Assembly: GCF_963678635.1 (NCBI RefSeq)
Contig: NC_087062.1
Coordinates: forward strand, 80,702,751 to 80,766,750
Origin: Symsagittifera roscoffensis
Taxonomy: Eukaryota > Xenacoelomorpha > Acoela > Convolutidae
Length of the DNA: 64,000 nucleotides
Direction of reading: 5' to 3'
Shown: in pieces, positions 19,090 through 28,930 of the stretch
How the letters are laid out: every line of letters begins with the position of its first letter
How positions within the stretch are numbered: position 1 is the first letter of the stretch
Translations under genes and position numbers: made by a program
Notes under the pieces: generated by a model
The model's database searches: none
Told to the model about the DNA's origin: nothing
Seen by the model: the letters and a program-made list of their open reading frames with translations, nothing else

Positions 19090-22060
19090 TTTTTTCATTC
19101 AACGATACTCTTAGTGAATTGTTTGTCTCGCGGAAGTAAGAGTTAATTTTGTTTATGTAATTCGCCTTCAGCTGCTTCAGAGGACTTTTTATCGCGGCCT
19201 CCGTCTGTTCCAGTTCCAGTTCATAGTCTTCTAGATCTTTCAGTTTGTTCCCACATTGATTTACGCAGATAATAATTCGGTGGTCCGGAGAATCTGCGAC
19301 AGCGTGGAACACTTTTTTCAACTGGCTGCTTACCATTTTACTAACATCGCCCGTGAAATAGAGAATGACAATGATGATATTGTTCATTGATCCACAAATA
19401 CTGAATGATCTGGAGTAGTCTTCGAAGCTGTTTTGTCCTGGGAAATCAATAACTTTGATTTTGTCATTAATGTCGTAAAGTGTAGGCTTGGTTGTATGGC
19501 GATTGATGCCAGTCTGAGCGTGGCAGTTCCACATTTGATTCAGAAAGGTCGATTTTCCTGCATCCTGGGGACCGATAACTCCAATGAAACACTGCTTTGC
19601 CAACTGTTCACGCAACTCATGCATTTGTTTGATAGCTTCAATTCGTTTTGTGAGTTCCTCTTTGCATGTTTCATACACCCCTTCAAGTTCGCAGCCGTTG
19701 AAGTTGTTTTTGCCTAGTTGCGGGTCGTACATTAGAGAGAGGGCTTTTTCCAGGTGGTACACGCCATCTCTCCGAATTAAATCTTCTAAATCCTGGTGCG
19801 TTTCCTCTAAAGGAAGTCGTTTTTTGTATGCCTTAAATAGCTGCTTTCCGACAATTTGAAGGAAGAAGTAATAATTTCTCTGTCCTAAATCCCTATAGAA
19901 GAGCCAGTTACCGCCAAAACCACCTCCACATAATCCAACAGCACCCCCTATTCCAAGACTTTGCATGGTCCCAAAAAGAAGCCACCCGGGGCCAGCTAAA
20001 AAAGCGCCAACCCCTGCGGCTCCAACGGCACATACAGCGATGCCTAACTTCTCTAAGGCGCTTTTGGATGCCTCCAAACGCAGGCCACTTTGCAAAATGT
20101 TGGTAATTTTTTCAAAAAGTTGCTGCACTTTTTGATATTCCGCTTCATTATTCACAAGATTCTGCAAAGCGTCTTTTCCTAGATCAAAAATTCTCGATAA
20201 TTGGTCAAATTCGCTCTCTTCCAGGGTCAATTTAGCTAAATCAAGAATTCCTTCAATGAGTGGACCGTGCAAATTAATTCCATCAGATATTTCCAATAAG
20301 GCCACTCCTCTGTGAAAAGCTTTCTTCAAAATCTGGCACGCTGGCGCATCTTTCGAGAACTTCATGACTGTGGGCACTTCAATGTTTCTGATTTCATTCC
20401 TACGCAGCGTGTATTCACATTCTCCAAAAACAGTCGCAAGTTTCAGGTGAAAAATTCTAGAGTTTATTAAGTCTTCTTGGGCGACTGCCTGACTTATAAT
20501 TAGCTCTTCTTTGTTCGGACTGGATCCCACTAAGACGTGTTTAATTTCAGATTTGCGGTTCACGCCAAAGCGAAAGCCGAAATTGAATTCACACCGTTCT
20601 AGACAAATACATGCGATATTTTCCCCCTTCAAGTTCAAAATTACGAGTTTATCTTCTTGATCTTCTTCACATACAAGCTCACCGTCAATTACTCTTGGCT
20701 CGAAAAACTCAATTGTTTCAATTTTGTCTCTTGCATCTGTCCTTTTTTCGAAGCAACTCTTTATTTCTTTTTTGATTTCATAGTTTTCCAGCTTGTGGCT
20801 GTAAACTTTTTCCCAGTTGATTGTCTTCAAATGTTCAAAACAATGCATTATTTTATCTGACTTCCACGTGTAAAACTTTTCAGAGTTTTCTTCTGGCAAC
20901 ACAATGTAGTTGCCTATGTGAAAAAACCTTCGGCGCAGTTCCTTTTCTTCCTCTTCGAGATTTTCGTCTTTCAAAGACGAAAGCGAATCGGATATTTTCT
21001 TACTCATAACAGCTCTCGGATCAGCAACAACGCTTATGATTCGCAGTACCTTTTCCAACAATTTTTTGCAGCGCCAAAAATTCGCGTTATTCCTGATTGA
21101 TAATAATGTCGAGCTCATCGAAAGTTTAATTTTTTGTTCGGCAACAATTTGAGCGAGGCAAACTAAATTTGGAACTGGGTCACTTTCAGAAACAATATTA
21201 TACATACGGGGATCTGGATTCGAACTGTTTTCGACGAAGCAATTGAAGGAAAAAACATCGAACAGTGGCGAACCGAAGGTTATATTGATAACATCATCAT
21301 ATGGCGTCAGTTCGATATGTCGACTTTGATTGGATTTGAACTGCCAATAAACAAGGGCAGATAATGTGCCTCCAAGAGAATGACCACATAGCACAATATT
21401 TTTGCCCTCCATAAATTTGTTAACTGTCGAAAAAGGGAATGCATTTGCTCGGGACAGAAAAATGGATCCCCGCGTTTTCTCGACTGAAGTGGCATCTGGA
21501 GATTGTTTTGAAGGATCATTGAAATATGTAACCAAGTCTTGTAAACATTCGGTTCCGTTGAACGCAATGTACAACGTTGTTTCATCTTCACTTTCGGCAA
21601 TGATAAAAGAGCAATCTCCATTGACGCTAGTGACCAAAGATTTCAAATGATGGTCCTGGATCCGATGCTCTAGGAATTCTTTTGGATTCTGATCATATGC
21701 AGCAAGACAAGCAATAAGTGCATTTTGAACAGTGCTTTTATTTGATGCAAGAAAGTTGCCAATTTTTTTATTTTGTTCATCTTCAGAATGTTTTTGATTT
21801 TCGGTTTTTGATTTTCTGCTTTTGATTTTCTGTTTTTGATTTACTTCGGCTTGCGACGGAAGTGCCGTTCTCAATTTGTATGTTGAGCCTAATTTGAATT
21901 TTTCGTGGTTTCTGATAAACACAATTTTTCCCGTTTCTTCTTCAATTAAAAACTTCACTTCAAACCCAAAGTAATCTTTCAAGTTTTCGTCAGTAACATC
22001 TTCAATATCGAACACTTCTTTTTGCCCATTGTACAGAATAAAAATCTCATTTTCCGACAT
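19064..22060 (-). CDS. Lipase (class 3) - GTPase fusion protein
   Basis: A 998-codon uninterrupted frame with ATG at 22058-22060. Residues 1-70 are a beta-rich N-terminal region, and 70-97 a Lys/Ser/Glu linker. Residues 100-400 form a class-3 (alpha/beta-hydrolase) lipase domain. It has an oxyanion-type IAFNGTE (165-171), the nucleophile elbow GHSLGG (Ser228), SESDPVPNL (Asp294) and HIGNYIVLPE (His381), so the triad is complete. Residues 455-570 look like a beta domain. Residues 672-722 are glycine-rich and hydrophobic, long enough for one or two membrane helices. A P-loop GTPase follows: GPQDAGKS (830-837), a Thr-rich switch (HTTKPT), DFPG (872-875) and NQCG (934-937) in place of NKxD. It could cleave lipid esters at a membrane under GTPase control, but substrate and pathway are unknown. 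The frame ends early through a homopolymer slip at 19090-19095. It is less AT-rich than its surroundings and has no introns. Confidence 0.9.
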   Translation of the reverse strand: MSENEIFILYNGQKEVFDIEDVTDENLKDYFGFEVKFLIEEETGKIVFIRNHEKFKLGSTYKLRTALPSQAEVNQKQKIKSRKSKTENQKHSEDEQNKKIGNFLASNKSTVQNALIACLAAYDQNPKEFLEHRIQDHHLKSLVTSVNGDCSFIIAESEDETTLYIAFNGTECLQDLVTYFNDPSKQSPDATSVEKTRGSIFLSRANAFPFSTVNKFMEGKNIVLCGHSLGGTLSALVYWQFKSNQSRHIELTPYDDVINITFGSPLFDVFSFNCFVENSSNPDPRMYNIVSESDPVPNLVCLAQIVAEQKIKLSMSSTLLSIRNNANFWRCKKLLEKVLRIISVVADPRAVMSKKISDSLSSLKDENLEEEEKELRRRFFHIGNYIVLPEENSEKFYTWKSDKIMHCFEHLKTINWEKVYSHKLENYEIKKEIKSCFEKRTDARDKIETIEFFEPRVIDGELVCEEDQEDKLVILNLKGENIACICLERCEFNFGFRFGVNRKSEIKHVLVGSSPNKEELIISQAVAQEDLINSRIFHLKLATVFGECEYTLRRNEIRNIEVPTVMKFSKDAPACQILKKAFHRGVALLEISDGINLHGPLIEGILDLAKLTLEESEFDQLSRIFDLGKDALQNLVNNEAEYQKVQQLFEKITNILQSGLRLEASKSALEKLGIAVCAVGAAGVGAFLAGPGWLLFGTMQSLGIGGAVGLCGGGFGGNWLFYRDLGQRNYYFFLQIVGKQLFKAYKKRLPLEETHQDLEDLIRRDGVYHLEKALSLMYDPQLGKNNFNGCELEGVYETCKEELTKRIEAIKQMHELREQLAKQCFIGVIGPQDAGKSTFLNQMWNCHAQTGINRHTTKPTLYDINDKIKVIDFPGQNSFEDYSRSFSICGSMNNIIIVILYFTGDVSKMVSSQLKKVFHAVADSPDHRIIICVNQCGNKLKDLEDYELELEQTEAAIKSPLKQLKANYINKINSYFRETNNSLRVSLNEKTYFLQTGS

Positions 22061-22066
22061 CTTTCA

Positions 22067-22085
22067 CTGAACGAAGAAGAAAGAG
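22067..22085 (-). other. Candidate splice acceptor just upstream of the lipase-GTPase start
   Basis: On the minus strand a pyrimidine-rich run, CTCTTTCTTCTTCGTTCAG, ends only 6 nt before the start codon (TGAAAG-ATG). This is what a 3' splice site looks like, so the mature mRNA may begin with a spliced 5' UTR exon or a trans-spliced leader. No matching donor was identified. Confidence 0.45.
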
Positions 22086-22887
22086 CTTATCATTCAATGC
22101 ACAATACTCGGAAAAAAGGACCAGTAGCGGAGTAATGGGGGGGGGGGGGTCATAACTTCAAAACAACTTTTACACTTAACTTGACCGGTTCCATTTGTTC
22201 TCCAAACTTCTTTTCTGAGCTCCTCGTGACAAATATGAAAAACGATTGTAAACTATTAGAGAACAGTCCACGCAACTCCCCATCAGTGAATAGTTAAACC
22301 AGAAACAACGTAACTCCTAGAAAAAAGCAGTTTCGATTAGTCACAAGTTAGATAAGAGGAGTAACATTGCAGCGGATTGAATCAGCATGCCCTTCTTTTT
22401 TATCCGCTACTGATTTCAATTCCACCTGACAAAAAAATACGGTTCTGAGGCTTGTTCTGTTAATCTTTTCCAAAACGATCTCGCACAACTACCCGTGAGT
22501 TTTGACCGAGAAAATATGAATGCGCCAACTTCTCAGCGAATCACAGGAATGATATCAAATTAAGTAACCGGATTCTTGGGAATTGGTCATAAACTTGGGC
22601 ACATTTTTAGGTGGACAATGAACAAAAAGTTAACTAAAACGTTTTCTTAATACGAGTTCGTCCATCCCTTTCTTTTATATCATCGAAAAATTGGGATCAG
22701 CGAAAAATTGGGATCGTTCAACTTTTCTTAAGGCACATATTTAATGAAGGAATAGCTTGGGCAGATATGGCAAAAAGATTTGGGACTCGTATAACATCGT
22801 TATAAGATCGTTATAACATTTTAATAAGATATGGCAAAAAAAATCCGCCCTCCCCCCTCGAGAAATTCCTAGATTCGCGCCTGAACA
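22086..22887. other. Upstream region of the lipase-GTPase gene, no other gene seen
   Basis: Slightly less AT-rich non-coding sequence, with a 14-base G run at 22137-22150. It presumably includes the promoter and 5' UTR of the gene. I see no TATA box, known operator or open frame worth reporting. Confidence 0.4.
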
Positions 22888-22935
22888 AGACTGCTCGTAT
22901 CAGGGCGAAGCCCTGAATGTTCGGAATGCTCTTTA
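22888..22935 (-). repeat. Inverted terminus of the palindrome-core repeat (copy 9, part 1)
   Basis: 'aagactgctcgtatcagggc' followed by 'gaagccctgaatgttc' is the reverse complement of the terminus at about 18880-18920, with a few mismatches. The rest of this minus-strand copy appears interrupted; its core-flanking part resumes at 23395. Confidence 0.65.
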
Positions 22936-23033
22936 AAACCAATGGAGAAGTGTTCGCATCAGAAAAAACTGAGATGGCTTTCAAAAAAATTTAAATTTAT
23001 ATTGAGATTTTTTTGAAAATCAACCCCCCACGA

Positions 23034-23060
23034 GGGGGGGGGGGGGGGGGGGGGGGGGGG
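23034..23060 (+). repeat. 27-base guanine tract
   Basis: An unbroken run of 27 G, followed by TGGG and later G-rich stretches. Such a tract can form a G-quadruplex and is prone to length change and to assembly error, so its exact length should not be trusted. Confidence 0.9.
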
Positions 23061-23394
23061 TGGGAGAGCTGCGATTTTTTCGAGGGGAGGGAGGATGTTT
23101 ATTTTCAAAAAAATTTTGAAAATTATGTCTACAGTTTTAGGTAAATCAAAAAGACCCCATTATGACCAAACTTGGTGCACCGCGGGCAAATTTTTGAAAA
23201 AAAAACAGGCAAAAAAGGTTTTTTTAACTTTTTGGAAATTTTTGACCAAAAAATTGCGTTTTTTTTCTGCGCACGCTCCCTCCCCCCCCCCCGCTCTAAA
23301 TTAGTAAAATGGAATCTCAAAATAGTAACAAGAATCCCTGAAAGAAAGCGTCCGCCCCCCTCCTCCCCACCTAAATCCGCTGGTGCCCCCTCAC

Positions 23395-23545
23395 GCTATG
23401 TAAAGTACAAAGTAATGCATTTAGCATATAGCTTATTATCCCAAATTGGCAATCTTTAAACATCCATAACTTTACGAAAAATTATCACAGGTGAAATATC
23501 TTTTTAAATTTGAGCTTAGGACAACAATACATTTCGCTTGATATA
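23395..23545 (-). repeat. Palindrome-core repeat copy 9, part 2 (core deleted)
   Basis: Contains the reverse complement of the family's 'ttaaagattgccaatttggg' and 'ttgtcctaagctcaaattt' stretches, so it lies on the minus strand. The GC palindrome itself is missing, because the sequence jumps from 'cttattatcccaaattggc' straight to the flank. Confidence 0.55.
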
Positions 23546-23662
23546 AAATTTTTTGTCGGATCAAGTTAACATCTTCCCCCTCCCCCCAGATAGACCAAGT
23601 TCAGATCTTCCACCCCAGAATTTAATTCGCATTAAAATTGCTTCACGTTGCAAGTAAAATGC

Positions 23663-23794
23663 TCGATTCTGATTGGCTAAAAATTTCTATTTTAGAACCA
23701 AGTTAACATCCTCCCCCAAACGGCTTTGGGAAGGGGGGGGGGTGAAGATGTTAACTTGGTTTTAAAAAAGAAATTTTAAACCAATCAGAATCGA
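23663..23794. repeat. Foldback element with ~55-bp arms
   Basis: The left arm (TCGATTCTGATTGG, then AGAACCAAGTTAACATC and a C run) is the reverse complement of the right arm (G run, GATGTTAACTTGGTTTT, then CCAATCAGAATCGA), with a loop of about 15 bases. A half-arm ('tcaagttaacatcttcccc') also lies at 23563-23590. This is typical of a small foldback or MITE-like insertion. No coding content. Confidence 0.8.
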
Positions 23795-24344
23795 CCTTTT
23801 CATCAAAAGCGAAATTTCATAACAGTATGATTACGTCAAATAGTTTTCAAAACTGAAATTCAAATGGCGGAGTAGAAAATAGCCAGGACGCACTGTTTTT
23901 GCACACTGTTTCGTGACAGAGCACTCTGCTTTTGCAACAAGAAACAATTTTATGTATCAATTTTCCGTTATTTGGCTCCATTTTTTTATGAAAAGGAATG
24001 AACGAGCCCATAAACTATCACAGATTTCAGCTTAATTGTTTTTTGCCATTTTGTTTGGGGATCAATATGTGAGTTCAATCATAAAATTACCTGCCGAGAA
24101 GTAGGCGAAAGTTTTGACCTGACCAAGATTTTACAGTACTGTTCAGTAAAATGGCTATCAAATTTAGAATATTTCAATTATTTAACTCCCTATTTGATTA
24201 TGAAATACCAGCGGAAACAAAGCAATAAATATTATTAGAAGCACAAAGAGGTGTGAAAATTACTATCTCTTGATTGAACTTTGACATTTGAAAACTTTAA
24301 AACGAATACGAAATTCAACAACAATTCGAATTTGGACCAAATTT

Positions 24345-24865
24345 GTTGTTCCGACTTTCGTAACAAAAATAATAAAATTTTTGTGCTTGGGGTGGGTTTT
24401 TTCAGACAAACTTCGATTTTGACTAGCAATTTTGACAAATTTTTTAAATATCATTCTAAAAGTATTGTTGTCCTGAGCTTAAATTTGAAAAGGTATTTCA
24501 CTTGTGGTCATTTTTTGTAAAGTTATGAGGTTTTAAAGATCGCCATTTTGGCCAATTTGGGACAAATAACCAGCGATATATTTCGCGCTATTAATGCGTA
24601 AGCTGAGGTTTAATCCGACTTATGAATCGTTCCAACTTGGTTGAAGGAAGCTTATTTGTCATCATTGTTTTGTTACTAGGAGCGAAATTTATCATTTTGG
24701 ACTTCATATGGCGCGTGGGGGGATGATTTATTCCAAGTTAAAAAGTTTTCATTTTATTTTGTTACTTTTGATTTTTTTCATAATATTGGTGCTCCATAAA
24801 TCTCAAAAGGCAGTTTAGGGCTACACCTTAACATTTAGGGCTACACCCTGACACGAGCAATTTTG
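24345..24865 (+). repeat. Palindrome-core repeat family, full-length copy 10
   Basis: Probably the best full-length plus-strand copy (~520 bp). It starts 'gttccgactttcgtaacaaa', passes the core ('cgatatatttcgcgctatta') and 'gttactaggagcgaaattta', and ends 'ctgacacgagcaattttgttcc'. TTGTTCCG stands at both ends in the same orientation. No open frame. Confidence 0.75.
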
Positions 24866-24869
24866 TTCC

Positions 24870-25845
24870 GTTTGTAATTGAGCTTTTTGGTTGTAACTAT
24901 GATATTAAAAAGGTTTTACAACAAAAACTAATGAACACTCGAGTTATGTGGTACCGCGACAACTCGCAACACAAGATAACGCGCAAAACGGACAACACGC
25001 AATTTTCTAAATAAACGACAACTTGCAAAAAAATACAACTCGTATACATCCCGAATGAAAATTATATTTTCTTTTGACGTAAATTTAAAACCAAAAATGC
25101 TGAAATATCAAAACTTTTGAGGCGTCAAAATTTTTTCAATATAAAGAAATTTTAGAGACCAAATTTGAAAACTAACAGCTTAGAGCTGCAACTTTAGATC
25201 ATTGCTTTGACAGTTTTGCAGCGTTTTTGTTTTCTTTTGTTGCAATTGCCACTATTTATATTATTTATAAGGTTTTTTCCAAATTTTAATCAAATCAAGT
25301 GCTTGTCGGTTAAAATTAGCTCCTTCTTTATTTGAAAAAATGTCCTTTCTGATACAGTGGGTTGAGCATAACCCATTGCTCAAGAAAAAGTACTCCTGGA
25401 AAACCCATCCTTAGACCAATTTTTTTGTTTCTTAGTTTCCAATTTTTGCTTTGATGAACTGATTGAAATTACCTTGTTTATTACTCCTCGACTTTTGATT
25501 AAAGCGAGGATTATATATAGTTGAGGTAGTTTTATTATTCATACTACATTTTGAAAAAAATTACTGCATGGGGGATTCAACCCCGGTGCTCCAAATTCAA
25601 GGAGGGCGCGCGCAGACCGGTATAGCAACTTTTCTCTACCGTCGTTCTGAAACGAATCTTAATAAACTGCTCCTTTAATACTAAATATCCAGCTTTACAA
25701 AATTATTCCAATTTGAATTCAGGCAAGTTAATGCTCGTATCAATTCCATGCACATGATTATTTCGTTTTTCAAAAAATTTTCTAGACAAGTTAAAGGACA
25801 CTAGGAAGATTTAGGGCTTTGCCCTGATAAACGAGCGGTTTTTTT
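24870..25845 (+). repeat. Unclassified interspersed repeat, copy A
   Basis: Shares several blocks in the same order with 28610-28930: 'ggttgtaactatgatatt' / 'ggctacaaccatgatact', 'ggtaccgcgacaactcgc' / 'ggtaccgctacaacatgc', and 'caatttgaattcaggcaagt' / 'cagtttgaatgaatattgg'. It ends near 25813 with 'gggctttgccctgataaacg', the terminus also used by the palindrome-core family. No coding region is visible. Confidence 0.45.
25567..25645 (-). repeat. tRNA-like segment (SINE head)
   Basis: The minus strand has a B-box-like GGTTGAATCC within a 'ggagcaccggggttgaatcc' arm, preceded at tRNA-like distance by 'aagttgctataccggtctgc', an A-box-like stretch. It does not close into a clean cloverleaf, so I call it a tRNA-derived repeat rather than a tRNA gene. 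Confidence 0.4.
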
Positions 25846-26149
25846 TTATTTATAAACTCTGTCTTTTGTTGCGATTTGTCGTTCTAAGAAGTTCTATAAA
25901 CCTTTTATTTAAAAACAAACTTTTTCTTAGTTGTCTTGCACGTTTTTTTTGAATTTTTTAAATTATTGTTTGTTTGGTTTATACATGAACGCCCTATTTG
26001 AGACAGAGTTGAAGCAACCTTAAGCATCTACTTGCAATACAACGCAAACAAAAAATATTAAAAATGAAGTTAAAGCAGAAAAAATGAAATATGTTGAAAA
26101 AACTATGAGGCCCAAAATGTTTCTGGGACTCTATAAAAGAAAAGTATGG

Positions 26150-28226
26150 GGTCCAGCTAAATCTGGAAGTAGCAAACTGATATTTTTGTAAGTGTTATAC
26201 TGATGCGGGATGTAGGGGTTAATTTGAAAGTTGTACTTTGACCAAAATTTTAGTTGTTTCTCTGATAAAATAATTAAGAAGGAAAAAATTTTGAGGAGGT
26301 GCAATTTTCCCAATTCAAAAACAAAGAAAAAAAGAGTTGCCGTTTCTTCAGGAAAAATTTTTTTCAATCGGTTCCTCCCATTGAAGCCTTGATCTCATAT
26401 ATGTTAGGTTAGCTTCTAAGAAAATGAAAAAAGTTCTAAGAAACGGTCAAAAGTTCAAAAACGTGCAAAAAAGTTGTTTGAAATCAACAACTTTTTTCGC
26501 AATGAGAAGGTCGTGGCCGCTTAAGCGGAGAAAAATTCCAAAAGCGGGTTTCACGATTGAACCCGATTACTCAACTAATAATTCGTTGGGCAGTTTTTGA
26601 ATCCAAAAAATTTCCAAACAAATGTCAAAAAATCAAAAATTTGACTTTTCTGCAAATCAATTTTTTTGTTAAAAAAAGATAGGCGTAGCCGCTGAAAATA
26701 AAAGATTCACTCAATTGTTTATTTCAATTGAACGCAAAAACTCAAAAAAGGGTAGTTTTCAAGAAAAGTACAAAAATTCAAAAAACGGTCAAAATCAAAA
26801 ACTTGACTTTACCGGAGGCCATTTTTATTTGTATAAAAAAAGGCGTAGCCGCACCTGTAGAAAAACTTTCCACAAACTGTTCTTTTAATTGAACCCAAAA
26901 TCATTGATTAGGGCGGGTAGTATTCAAGAAAATTTTTTAAAAAAAGACAAAAAAAAGTCAAAAATCAAAATTTACTTATTCCGAGGCCCATGATGTTTTG
27001 TAGAGAAACATTTGGGCGTAGCCGTTTCTGCAGAGGGGCTTCCCATAACCCATTTTAACCTTTGAATACAAAATCTCAGATTTAGGAGAGGATTTTCTGG
27101 TAAAACGAAAAAAAATTGGTGAAAATTTTACCCCACACAATTTTTTAAGGCTGTAGACAGTAGGGTAAATTACAATTGATACGCTATTTTTTGAAATTTG
27201 TCGAGGTAGTTTTTAACTGAATTAATTGTTTGCAAAAAGTGAAAAAGCTTCTCAAAAAATTAAAAATAGAAAACCCAATCTCATACATTTTCATAATACC
27301 TAAATTTGTCTAACAGGATTTTTTTGGCGGTCAAAATAAATCAAAGCATCAATCAAAACCATATAGTCGATAAAAAATCTCAAAAAAACAAAGTTATTCA
27401 TAATCAGACATGGTAAATTGACAAATAACAGAACTTTCAAGTAATAAGAAAAAATACGTATGAAAATAAAATCCATGTTTCACAAAAAAGAGTAGTTTTC
27501 AAGAAAAGTACAAAAATTCAAAAAACGGTCAAAATCAAAAACTTGACTTTACCGGAGGCCATTTTTATTTGTATAAAAAAAGGCGTAGCCGCACCTGTAG
27601 AAAAACTTTCCACAAACTGTTCTTTTAATTGAACCCAAAATCATTGATTAGGGCGGGTAGTATTCAAGAAAATTTTTTTAAAAAAGACAAAAAAAGTCAA
27701 AAATCAAAATTTACTTATTCCGAGGCCCATGATGTTTTGTAGAGAAACATTTGGGCGTAGCCGTTTCTGCAGAGGGGCTTCCCATAACCTATTTTAACCT
27801 TTGATACAAAATCTCAGATTTAGGAGAGGATTTTCTGGTAAAACGAAAAAAAATTGGTGAAAATTTTACCCCACACAATTTTTTTAAGGCTGTAGACAGT
27901 AGGGTAAATTACAATTGATACGCTATTTTTTGAAATTTGGCGAGGTAGTTTTTAACTGAATTAATTGTTTGCAAAAAGTGAAAAAGCTTCTCAAAAAATT
28001 AAAAATAGAAAACCCAATCTCATACATTTTCATAATACCTAAATTTGTCTAACAGGATTTTTTTGGCGGTCAAAATAAATCAAAGCATCAATCAAAACCA
28101 TATAGTCGATAAAAAATCTCAAAAAAACAAAGTTATTCATAATCAGACATGGTAAATTGACAAATAACAGAACTTTCAAGTAATAAGAAAAAATACGTAT
28201 GAAAATAAAATCCATGTTTCACAAAG
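26150..28226 (+). repeat. Non-coding element with ~165-bp internal repeat units, copy A
   Basis: Begins with a block shared with 46.7 and 48.65 kb ('ttttagttgtttctctgata'). It then repeats a degenerate unit: 'aaaatcaaaaacttgacttt', 'ccggaggccatttttat', 'aggcgtagccgcacctg', 'ttgaacccaaaatc'. It ends with a block around 'ggctgtagacagtagggt' and 'gaaaacccaatctcatac'. A 740-bp section occurs twice in tandem (26743-27487 and 27483-28226) with very few differences. No plausible protein. Confidence 0.7.
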
Positions 28227-28555
28227 TAGGTAGTTAAAACACTAGTTGTAGATAATCTAAAAGATAATTAGAAAAAACGGAAAGCGAACCGACGGAAACT
28301 AGACCGAGAACCAAGAATCGGAAAAAAAATCGCAGGGGCAAAAAAAAAAACAAATATACGAAGTCAAGGTTGGTAGAATTAAAAGTTGCAGGAGTAAATG
28401 CAAACAAAAAAAGTGAACAACAACACAGCAAAAACAATAAGATGTGAAAACTAAACCGACAAAACATAAGCAGGTAAATAAGAAGCCGACAGTTTTTTTT
28501 TGAAACGAAGGTTCCTGTGATAAAGGTGATTCAACCAACTGATTCAAGTGATACA

Positions 28556-28930
28556 GGTCTTGGTCAGATTCGAAGCCAGAACTTTTGTCGTCCCAGTCAT
28601 ATTCAATAGCTAATTGGCTACAACCATGATACTTAAAATTGTTTTACAACCAAAAATCGTGAACAGTTGTTCTCTCTGGTACCGCTACAACATGCAACAA
28701 ATTATTTTTTCCTTTTTTTCTAAATAGGAAACAAAAAAATCATAAGGTGCTCGCTGAAGACTAATTATCCATCATAACAAACTCTTTCCAGTTTGAATGA
28801 ATATTGGCAAGCTAGTTGGTCGTATTTTTTTATGTGCTGTCCTTATTTGAGTTTCCAAAATTACTCTAGATGGATTAAAGGACAGTCGGAACAGTCAGGT
28901 CTTCGTGTTAGGGAGCTCTGTACACTCATT
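28556..28930 (+). repeat. tRNA-like segment and unclassified repeat, copy B
   Basis: 28556-28605 carries a degraded B-box-like 'cagattcgaagccag' in minus orientation. It is followed by the repeat shared with 24870-25845 ('ggctacaaccatgatact', 'ggtaccgctacaacatgc', 'aaaggacagtcggaacag'). Non-coding. Confidence 0.4.

Noticed and set aside
19433-21650. Plus-strand frames within the lipase-GTPase gene
   Set aside because: All are antisense shadows of the 998-codon frame, with no motif of their own.
25567-25645. A functional tRNA gene
   Set aside because: B box present, but the acceptor and anticodon stems do not pair convincingly. Similar degraded heads elsewhere point to a tRNA-derived repeat. 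The same holds for 45709-45780 and 56848-56940.
26400-27060. CRISPR-like regular repeats
   Set aside because: The ~165-bp units are degenerate and have no constant short repeat with unique spacers. The window is eukaryotic.
28234-28547. Two overlapping minus-strand frames rich in Phe/Leu/Cys
   Set aside because: Product of poly-A-rich plus-strand DNA. Composition alone explains the hydrophobic translation.
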